From: an uncultured Mycolicibacterium sp.
Lineage (GTDB): Bacteria > Actinomycetota > Actinomycetes > Mycobacteriales > Mycobacteriaceae
Direction of reading: 5' to 3'
Length of the DNA: 48,844 nucleotides
Assembly: GCF_937941905.1 (NCBI RefSeq)
Contig: NZ_CALDGS010000167.1
Coordinates: forward strand, 1 to 48,844
The notes beneath the pieces are model-generated. The model saw only the letters and a list, made by a program, of their open reading frames with translations, was not told the DNA's origin and searched no databases. Shown one piece after another: positions 8,998 through 15,489 of the stretch. The translations under genes were made by a program, and so were the position numbers. Position 1 is the first letter of the stretch. Each line of letters opens with the position of its first letter.

Positions 8998-10119
8998 ATG
9001 GACCACGCACCGCACGCCGTCGTCGACCTCGCCGCGATCGCGCACAACGTGCGGCTGCTCGCCCGGCACGCCGCACCGGCCGCGGTGATGGCCGTGGTCA
9101 AGGCCGACGGCTACGGCCACGGGGCCGTGCCGGTGGCCAGGGCCGCGCTGCGGGCCGGGGCGGCCGAGCTCGGGGTCGCGACGGTCGACGAGGCGCTGCA
9201 GCTGCGCCGCGCCGGCATCGCCGCCCCGGTGCTGGCCTGGCTGCACCACCCGGGCACCGACTTCGCCGCCGCCCTGGCCGCCGACGTGCAGCTCGCGGTG
9301 TCCTCGGCGGCGCAGCTGGACGCGGTGGTCGCCGCGGCCCGCCGCGGCGGTCGGACCGCCACCGTCACCGTCAAGGTCGACACCGGGCTGCACCGCAACG
9401 GCCTGACCGAACCGGAGTTCCGGGCGCTGCTGGATGCGCTGCGCGCCGCCGCGGCGGCGGGCGCGGTACGGGTGCGCGGGCTGATGTCGCACCTGGCCTG
9501 CGCCGACGAACCCGACCACCCGGCCAACACCCGTCAACTGCAGCGGTTCACCGCGATGCGGCGGTCGGCCGCCGAGACCGGCGTGCATTTCGAGGTGGCG
9601 CACCTGGCCAATTCGGCGGCCACCCTGACCCGGCCGGATCTGCGGCTGGACCTGGTGCGCTGCGGGCTGGCGGTGTACGGCATGAGCCCGGTGCCGGACC
9701 GCGGCGACTTCGGGCTGGTCCCGGCGATGACGCTGACCGCACCGGTGGCGCTGGTCAAGCGGGTGCGCGCGGGGGAGGGCGTGTCCTACGGGCACACCTG
9801 GATCGCCGAGCGCGACACCACGGTCGGGCTGATCCCGCTCGGGTACGCCGACGGGGTGCCGCGCAGCCTGGGCGGCCGGATCGAGGTGCTCATCAACGGC
9901 CGCCGCTGCCCCAGCATCGGGCGGGTGTGCATGGACCAGTTCGTCGTCGATCTCGGCCCGGACGGGGCCGGGGTGCGGGCCGGGGACCGGGCGGTGCTGT
10001 TCGGTCAGGGCAAAACCGGTGAACTCACCGCCCAGGACTGGGCCGAGCGGGCCGGCACGATCAGTTACGAGGTGCTGACCGGCCCGCGCGGTCGCGTGGT
10101 GCGCCGCTACCGCGACTGA
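8998..10119 (+). CDS. alr: Alanine racemase, probably catabolic
   Basis: A 373-residue PLP enzyme interconverting L- and D-alanine. The PLP lysine is Lys35 in VVKADGYGHG, and the second catalytic base is Tyr264 in VSYGHTW. The C-terminal domain signature GYADGVPRSLGG and the substrate-loop VCMDQFVVDLG are present. The ATG at 8998 sits 12 nt after dadA, so the two are co-transcribed. Mycobacteria normally have one alanine racemase for cell-wall D-alanine elsewhere in the chromosome; this copy next to dadA and a PucR regulator looks like a degradative paralogue (DadX role). Whether it is the only racemase cannot be judged from this window. Confidence 0.95.
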   Translation: MDHAPHAVVDLAAIAHNVRLLARHAAPAAVMAVVKADGYGHGAVPVARAALRAGAAELGVATVDEALQLRRAGIAAPVLAWLHHPGTDFAAALAADVQLAVSSAAQLDAVVAAARRGGRTATVTVKVDTGLHRNGLTEPEFRALLDALRAAAAAGAVRVRGLMSHLACADEPDHPANTRQLQRFTAMRRSAAETGVHFEVAHLANSAATLTRPDLRLDLVRCGLAVYGMSPVPDRGDFGLVPAMTLTAPVALVKRVRAGEGVSYGHTWIAERDTTVGLIPLGYADGVPRSLGGRIEVLINGRRCPSIGRVCMDQFVVDLGPDGAGVRAGDRAVLFGQGKTGELTAQDWAERAGTISYEVLTGPRGRVVRRYRD

Positions 10120-10201
10120 CTGCCCGCCCGTCGTGGCAAACTTCTGCCGATACGCTGCGCGGCGCGGTACGGTAACCCGAATGCCTGCGAAGGAGACTGC
10201 G

Positions 10202-12184
10202 ATGGCGTTTTCCGGTGCCCGGTCCAGGAAGGACCGATCCCGGCGGGGTCGCCGGGCCGAGTCCCTGCCGGTGCGGCGTTGGTTGCGGCTCGGCGCCGCC
10301 TCCGCCGGGGTGAGCGCGGCGCTGGTCGGCTTCTCGCTGCTCGGCCCGCAGACCGATGTGGCGGTGGCCGACGGGGGCGGCGAGGCGACGGCGTCGAACG
10401 CGGTGTCCGGTGACGGTCCCCGGGCCGGCTCGCCGGGGGCGGGGAACCCGGGTGCCGGCAAGGGCCTGCACCGCGCCCGTGGCGTCCTCCGCGACGCCGT
10501 CGTGGGCGCCGGCGGCAGGTCGGCGACCGGCACCGACACCGACTCGGACGTCGACGACGGTGCCGACGTGCCGGATGTTCCCGACGAGGTCGCCGCGGGC
10601 GGCACCGAGGGCGACGGCGCCCTCGACGGTGCCGGGGCAGCCCGTGTCGACGGGCGGCCGGACGGCCCCCGAGGGTCCGGAGCGGAGCGCACCGGCACCG
10701 AGGTGCCCGACGTCGCGGAGGCGGAGCCGCCCGCCGACGAGGACGACGAGGCGATCGTGCCCACCACGCAACGGGGCACGGCGAACAACGCGGCCGCGAA
10801 CGTCACCGTCACCAACACCGCGACGGCGAACGTGGTACCGGACGAGGACGCCCCGCCGGTCACCGCCGCCACCATCACCCCGGAGCAGGCACATCAGCTG
10901 GCCCCGGTGGTCACCGCCGGCGGCCTGCTCGGCCCGTGGCACGACTTTGCCGCGACGGTCATCACCGACACCACCGCGCTGCTGCAGAGCTGGATTGCCA
11001 CGCTGCCGGTCGACGACCAGTTCAAGGCCCTCCTCGAGGACGCGCTGTGGGGGGTGCGCCGCACCTTCTTCAACCTCGCACCCACCGCGGCACCCGTGCA
11101 GGTCACCGGGGTGCTCTCCGGCCCGATCACCGGCACCGTCGGCGCGCTCGATCCGGAGGGCGACCAGGTGGTCCTGTTCATCACCCAGGGCCCGCAGTTC
11201 GGCACCGTCGAGCTCAATCCGGACGGCAGCTACACCTACACCCCCGGTGCCGGCTTCGAGGGTGTGGACGTCTTCTACGTCTACGCGATCGACGTCAGCC
11301 TGCACCTCAACCTGCTCGACCCGCTGCGGCCGCTCGGCGTGCTCGCGCCGAGCCTGATCAACCAGCGGGCGGTCACGTTCGAGTTCCTCTACGAGGGTGA
11401 CTGGACCGGGGAGGACTACGAGCAGTACCGCACGGCGCTGGAGGCCACGGCCCAGGAGTTGATGCGCTACATCCGGGTGAGCCGGCCGGTCACGATCACC
11501 TACGTGGTCAAGAGCAAGGACGCGGACATGAGCTCCGGCACGCTGGCCTCCGCCACGAGCGCTCTGGCCAGCACCAGCCCCGGATTCTGGCCCACCGTGG
11601 TGCAGCAGAAGCTGCTCACCGGCGAGGATCCCAACGGCGTCGAGAGCGACGGCACCATCAAGTGGAACTTCACCGACTTCGACTGGGCCGTCGGTGACGA
11701 CGTCGGCTCGGGGTCCTACGACTTCGAGTCGACGGCGATGCACGAGCTCATGCACACCTTCGGGTTCCTGTCGTACCTGCACGCGCCCGGACACAACCCC
11801 TACACGAACTGGGCGACGTTCACCTCGTTCATCGTCGTGGCGAGCGGGGCGAGGCCGTTCCGGCGCAACAACTGGGACTCGAACTATGACTACGCGCTGA
11901 CCAGCGGGCTGTACTTCGGCGGCAGCAACGCGGTGCGCGCCTACGGCGCGCCGGTCCCGCTCTACACCCCGGAGCCCTGGCGGGAGGGCAGCTCGGCCAC
12001 CCACCTCGACGACACCACGTTCGACGGTGTGCAGCAGCCCCTCATGCTGATGAACGCCAAGACCAACCCGGGCCCCGGCATCCGGGAGCTCAGCCCGATC
12101 GAGGTCGGCATCCTGCGCGACCTCGGCTACCACGCCGTGCTGGTGCCGCTGTACTTCGACGACGACGGCACGGCGCGCGTCTGA
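10202..12184 (+). CDS. Exported HExxH metalloprotease-like protein with Ig/cadherin-like domain
   Basis: A 660-residue protein in three parts. Residues 1-60 hold a basic leader and hydrophobic segment (WLRLGAASAGVSAALVGFSLL), so it is probably exported. Residues 60-290 are low-complexity, rich in Gly, Asp, Ala and Thr. Residues of about 299-366 form a VCBS/cadherin-like Ig domain (GTVGALDPEGDQVV, GSYTYTPGAGFEGVD). The rest is a metalloprotease-like domain with HELMH at residues 514-518 followed by TFG, a His at 527, a possible Met-turn (PLMLMNAK) and a closing segment LSPIEVGILRDLGY. The ATG at 10202 was chosen for AAGGAG 6 nt upstream; an ATG at 10181 is possible. Confidence 0.8.
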   Translation: MAFSGARSRKDRSRRGRRAESLPVRRWLRLGAASAGVSAALVGFSLLGPQTDVAVADGGGEATASNAVSGDGPRAGSPGAGNPGAGKGLHRARGVLRDAVVGAGGRSATGTDTDSDVDDGADVPDVPDEVAAGGTEGDGALDGAGAARVDGRPDGPRGSGAERTGTEVPDVAEAEPPADEDDEAIVPTTQRGTANNAAANVTVTNTATANVVPDEDAPPVTAATITPEQAHQLAPVVTAGGLLGPWHDFAATVITDTTALLQSWIATLPVDDQFKALLEDALWGVRRTFFNLAPTAAPVQVTGVLSGPITGTVGALDPEGDQVVLFITQGPQFGTVELNPDGSYTYTPGAGFEGVDVFYVYAIDVSLHLNLLDPLRPLGVLAPSLINQRAVTFEFLYEGDWTGEDYEQYRTALEATAQELMRYIRVSRPVTITYVVKSKDADMSSGTLASATSALASTSPGFWPTVVQQKLLTGEDPNGVESDGTIKWNFTDFDWAVGDDVGSGSYDFESTAMHELMHTFGFLSYLHAPGHNPYTNWATFTSFIVVASGARPFRRNNWDSNYDYALTSGLYFGGSNAVRAYGAPVPLYTPEPWREGSSATHLDDTTFDGVQQPLMLMNAKTNPGPGIRELSPIEVGILRDLGYHAVLVPLYFDDDGTARV

Positions 12185-12196
12185 CCGGGACCCGGT

Positions 12197-13084
12197 TCAG
12201 CCGGCGAGCAGCCCGCGCAGCAGCTCGATCAGCGCGCGCGGCTGATCGCTCTGCACCGAGTGGCCGGCGTCGGCCACGATGTGGGTGCCCTGGAATCCCG
12301 GTGTGCGACGGGCGAACTCGTCGGCGTCGGCGTCGGTGACGAACGGCGAGCGGCCACCCCGGATGAGCGTGGTCGGCGCCTCGAGCCGGGCCAGGTCGTC
12401 CCACAGCCCCTCGAAGCCGGCGCGGGTGCGGATGGTGTCGTAGCGCCAGGCCCAGCTGCCGTCCTCGAGCCGCTTGGCGTTGTGGAACACACCGCGCCGC
12501 AACGCCTTCGGGTCGCGGTGCGGGGCGGCGGCGCGGGTCAGCTCGAACATCGCCGCAAAGCTCGGGAAGGTGCGCGGGCCCTCCATCAGCCCGACGGTGC
12601 CCTTCTGCTGCCGGGTCAGCTCGCTGTGCCGCTCGTAGGCCGACGGGGTCACGTCGATCACCGCCAGCCGGGGCACCAGCTCGGGTGCGGTGACCGCCAG
12701 CCGGATCGCGGTCAGCCCGCCCAGCGACATGCCCACCACCAGGTCGGGGGAGGGGGCGAGCTCGCGCAGCACCGGGGCGAGTGCCTCGGCGTTGCGCTTC
12801 GGGCCGTAGTCGCCGTCCTCGCGCCAGGCCGAGTGGCCGTGGCCGGGCAGGTCCACCGCCAGCGCCGGCTCGCCGAGCCCGACGATCACGGTGTCCCAGG
12901 TGTGCGCGTTCTGTCCGCCGCCGTGCAGGAACACGATCCGCGGCGCGGCGTCGCCGAAGCGCAGCGCGCTGATCGGGCCGCGGTCGATGCGTTGCACCGG
13001 TGGCACGGTGTCCACGCCGGCGTCGGCGGCGTTCTCGTCCAGCAGCGCGAACTCGTCGAGGCCGGCCAGTTCGTCGTCGATCAC
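12197..13084 (-). CDS. Alpha/beta hydrolase (Rv0045c-like)
   Basis: A 295-residue esterase-type alpha/beta hydrolase. The oxyanion segment VFLHGGGQNAHTWD is near residue 50, the nucleophile elbow is GMSLGG, and the catalytic His lies in DAGHSVQSD near the end. The start is a GTG at 13084. Position next to ino1 and sequence match Rv0045c of M. tuberculosis, a carboxylesterase of unknown physiological substrate. It is separated from ino1 by a strong hairpin, so it is probably not fully co-transcribed with it. It is convergent with the metalloprotease gene with a 12-nt gap. Confidence 0.9.
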   Translation of the reverse strand: MIDDELAGLDEFALLDENAADAGVDTVPPVQRIDRGPISALRFGDAAPRIVFLHGGGQNAHTWDTVIVGLGEPALAVDLPGHGHSAWREDGDYGPKRNAEALAPVLRELAPSPDLVVGMSLGGLTAIRLAVTAPELVPRLAVIDVTPSAYERHSELTRQQKGTVGLMEGPRTFPSFAAMFELTRAAAPHRDPKALRRGVFHNAKRLEDGSWAWRYDTIRTRAGFEGLWDDLARLEAPTTLIRGGRSPFVTDADADEFARRTPGFQGTHIVADAGHSVQSDQPRALIELLRGLLAG

Positions 13085-13103
13085 GCCCCTATTAGAACGC
13101 GTT

Positions 13104-13167
13104 CGCCGAGATCGACGAAATGGCGTCCCCTACACGCACAAACCCGCCCAAAGGTGCCTTTGGGCGG
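13104..13167 (+). repeat. Bipartite intergenic repeat, diverged copy C
   Basis: The first 22 bases (CGCCGAGATCG... ending GGCG) are identical to copies at 31641-31710 (inverted) and 34518-34583. The remaining part keeps the same length and the same second stem (CGCCCAAA, then TTTGGGCG) but differs in about a dozen positions between. Relative to ino1, which is read leftward, the second stem comes first, 12 nt after the stop. Confidence 0.75.
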
Positions 13168-13174
13168 GTTTGTG
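13137..13174 (-). terminator. Strong hairpin terminator after ino1
   Basis: A perfect 18-bp stem (CACAAACCCGCCCAAAGG and its complement) around a 2-nt loop begins 5 nt after the ino1 stop on the minus strand. No U-tract follows, as is usual for mycobacterial terminators. It overlaps the 3' half of repeat copy C and extends its stem. Confidence 0.8.
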
Positions 13175-13179
13175 GTGGA

Positions 13180-14286
13180 TCAGCCCTGGATGAAGTCCTC
13201 GAGCTTGGCCCGGGCGATGTCGTCGGGCATCTGCTTCGGCGGGCTCTTCATCAGGTAGGCCGAGGCCGCCTCGACCGGGCCGCCGATGCCGCGGTCCTTG
13301 GCGATCTTGGCCGCGCGGATCGCGTCGATGATCACGCCCGCCGAGTTCGGCGAGTCCCACACCTCGAGCTTGTACTCCAGGTTCAGCGGCACGTCGCCGA
13401 ACGCCCGGCCCTCCAGCCGCACATAGGCCCACTTGCGGTCGTCGAGCCAGCCGACGTGGTCGGACGGGCCGATGTGGACGTCCTTGGTCTTGAACTCGCG
13501 CTGCAGGTTCGAGGTGACGGCCTGGGTCTTGGAGATCTTCTTGGACTCCAGCCGCTCACGCTCGAGCATGTTCATGAAGTCCATGTTGCCGCCGACATTG
13601 AGCTGCATGGTGCGGTCGAGCACCACGCCGCGGTCCTCGAACAGCTTGGCCAGCACGCGGTGGGTGATGGTCGCGCCGACCTGGCTCTTGATGTCGTCGC
13701 CGACGATCGGCACCCCGGCGTCGGCGAACTTCTTGGCCCACACCGGATCCGAGGCGATGAACACCGGCAGCGCGTTGACGAAGGCCACCCCGGCGTCGAT
13801 CGCGCACTGGGCGTAGAACTTGTCGGCCTCCTCCGAGCCCACCGGCAGGTAGGACACCAGCACGTCGACCCGCTCGTCCTTGAGCACCTGCACCACGTCC
13901 ACCGGGTCGGCGTCGGAGAGCTCGATGGTCTCGGCGTAGTACTTGCCGATGCCGTCGAGGGTCGGGCCGCGCTGCACGATGACGTCGCTCGGCGGCACGT
14001 CGGCGATCTTGATGGTGTTGTTCTCCGACGCGAAGATCGCCTCGGACAGGTCGAAGCCGACCTTCTTGGCGTCGACGTCGAAGGCCGCGACGAAGTTGAC
14101 GTCGCGGACGTGGTACGGGCCGAACCGCACGTGCATCAGCCCGGGGACGGTCGAGTTCTCGTCGGCGTCCTTGTAGTACTGCACACCCTGCACCAGCGAC
14201 GAAGCGCAGTTGCCCACGCCGACGATCGCGACGCGGATCTCGTTCTGCGCTGTCGCCGGCGCGCCGGCTCCGCTGTGCTCGGACAT
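13180..14286 (-). CDS. ino1: Myo-inositol-1-phosphate synthase
   Basis: Converts glucose 6-phosphate to inositol 1-phosphate with NAD, the committed step to inositol for phosphatidylinositol, PIMs, lipoarabinomannan and mycothiol. The 368-residue product matches the mycobacterial enzyme throughout from the ATG at 14286 (MSEH). It has the NAD-binding loop VAIVGVGNCASSL at residues 19-31 and conserved SYLPVGSEEADKFYAQ, GDDIKSQVGATITHRVLA and NVGGNMDFMNMLERERL. A purine-rich AAGGAAA lies just upstream. A PadR regulator gene precedes it in the same direction with a 40-nt gap, suggesting an operon. The product is cytosolic and normally essential without external inositol. Confidence 0.97.
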   Translation of the reverse strand: MSEHSGAGAPATAQNEIRVAIVGVGNCASSLVQGVQYYKDADENSTVPGLMHVRFGPYHVRDVNFVAAFDVDAKKVGFDLSEAIFASENNTIKIADVPPSDVIVQRGPTLDGIGKYYAETIELSDADPVDVVQVLKDERVDVLVSYLPVGSEEADKFYAQCAIDAGVAFVNALPVFIASDPVWAKKFADAGVPIVGDDIKSQVGATITHRVLAKLFEDRGVVLDRTMQLNVGGNMDFMNMLERERLESKKISKTQAVTSNLQREFKTKDVHIGPSDHVGWLDDRKWAYVRLEGRAFGDVPLNLEYKLEVWDSPNSAGVIIDAIRAAKIAKDRGIGGPVEAASAYLMKSPPKQMPDDIARAKLEDFIQG

Positions 14287-14326
14287 GAAGACGTTTCCTT
14301 CCGTACTTACTTGGTGCTCGGCCCGG

Positions 14327-14872
14327 TTAGGACTGCTCGGCGCGACCTTGCGCCATCTGTTCTGCCGCAATCAGCTCGTTGAGCCACTTCACTTCGCGCT
14401 CGCTCGACTCGAGGCCCAGCTGATGCAGCTGCCGGGTGTAGCGGTCGAATGAACTGCTGGCCCGCGCAATGGCTTCACGCAGACCCTCACGGCGTTCCTC
14501 CACCTGACGACGGCGCCCTTCGAGGATCCGCATCCGCGCCTCGGCCGGTGTGCGGTTGAAGAACGCCAGGTGGACTCCGAACCCATCGTCGGAGTAGTTC
14601 TGGGGACCGGTGTCGGCGACCAGTTCGGCAAACCGTCGTTTCCCGGCGTCGGTGATCTGGTAGACCCGACGAGCTCGCCGCCGCACGGTGGTGCCCTCCG
14701 GCGCCGAGTCCTCGACGATCAGGCCCTCGGCCTGCATCCGGCGCAACGCCGGATACAGGGATCCGTAGGAGAAGGCCCGGAACGCGCCCAACAGGCCGGT
14801 CAGCCTCTTGCGAAGCTCGTAGCCGTGCATGGGTGACTCGAGGAGCAGCCCAAGGATCGCGAGCTCGAGCAC
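14327..14872 (-). CDS. PadR-family transcriptional regulator (Rv0047c-like)
   Basis: A 181-residue PadR regulator with the N-terminal winged helix (LGLLLESPMHGYELRKR, FSYGSLYPALRRMQAEGL) and a C-terminal helical dimerisation part (about residues 100-181) typical of the longer PadR subfamily. The GTG at 14872 is the start: it is preceded by an excellent AAGGAGG 7 nt upstream and gives VLELAIL, the start known for this orthologue; an upstream ATG would add unrelated residues. It lies immediately upstream of ino1 in an apparent two-gene operon, so it may regulate inositol synthesis as well as itself. A palindrome lies 44 nt upstream of its start. Confidence 0.92.
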   Translation of the reverse strand: MLELAILGLLLESPMHGYELRKRLTGLLGAFRAFSYGSLYPALRRMQAEGLIVEDSAPEGTTVRRRARRVYQITDAGKRRFAELVADTGPQNYSDDGFGVHLAFFNRTPAEARMRILEGRRRQVEERREGLREAIARASSSFDRYTRQLHQLGLESSEREVKWLNELIAAEQMAQGRAEQS

Positions 14873-14915
14873 CTCGTCACCTCCTTCACACGGCGTTACG
14901 ACGGTTCGACACCTC

Positions 14916-14945
14916 GCGCAATAGTATCGCTCCGATATATTGCGC
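14916..14945. promoter_or_regulatory. Candidate PadR autoregulatory operator
   Basis: An imperfect palindrome, GCGCAATAGTATCG, 3 nt, then CGATATATTGCGC, is AT-rich against its surroundings and sits 44 nt upstream of the padR-type start codon. Arms match except for one extra base. It overlaps where the promoter of the regulator-ino1 unit should be. Binding by the PadR protein is inferred from position and symmetry. Confidence 0.5.
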
Positions 14946-15044
14946 GCCACCGGGGTGTCACGATCCGTTCCGCGGGTGTTCGCCCGCCGCGATCGCCGGG
15001 GCCGGCCGTGCTGTGGCCGCCCCTCGGCCGTGACCGGGCGGACG

Positions 15045-15058
15045 TACTCTGGTCAACG
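15045..15058 (+). promoter_or_regulatory. Probable -10 element giving a leaderless transcript
   Basis: TACTCT fits the mycobacterial TANNNT -10 element and ends 8 nt before the GTG of the DUF5318 gene. That places the expected transcription start at or next to the start codon. No ribosome-binding sequence is visible upstream of the GTG, which agrees with leaderless translation. Confidence 0.5.
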
Positions 15059-15489
15059 TGCGATTGCAGCGACAGGTGGTGGACTACGCCCTGCAGCGCC
15101 GGTCCCTGCTGGCCGAGGTGTATTCGGGGCGGACCGGCGTGCACGAGGTGTGCGACGCGAACCCGTACCTGTTGCGTGCCGCGAAGTTTCACGGCAAGCC
15201 CAGCACGGTGCCGTGCCCGATCTGCCGCAAGGAGCCGCTGACGCTGGTGTCCTGGGTGTTCGGCGACCACCTCGGCCCGGTGTCGGGGTCGGCGCGCAGC
15301 GCCGAGGAACTGGTCATGCTGGCGGCCCGTTACGAGGAGTTCTCGGTCCACGTGGTGGAGGTATGCCGTACCTGCAGTTGGAACCACCTGGTGAAGTCGT
15401 ATGTGCTCGGCGCCACCCCCTCCCCGAAGACCCGGCGGCGGCGCAACTCCCGATCCGCGCGCGGCGATGCGCGCACGGCCAGTGAATAA
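15058..15489 (+). CDS. DUF5318 protein (Rv0049-like), possible zinc-binding
   Basis: A 143-residue conserved actinobacterial protein of unknown function, corresponding to Rv0049. It has two cysteine pairs, CPICRK at about residues 60-65 and CRTCSW at about 104-109, spaced as in a zinc ribbon, and a basic C-terminal tail. The start is GTG at 15058. Its last 8 nt overlap the start of ponA1, so translation of the two is coupled, which suggests a role linked to peptidoglycan synthesis. I cannot assign a function from sequence. Confidence 0.85.
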   Translation: MRLQRQVVDYALQRRSLLAEVYSGRTGVHEVCDANPYLLRAAKFHGKPSTVPCPICRKEPLTLVSWVFGDHLGPVSGSARSAEELVMLAARYEEFSVHVVEVCRTCSWNHLVKSYVLGATPSPKTRRRRNSRSARGDARTASE

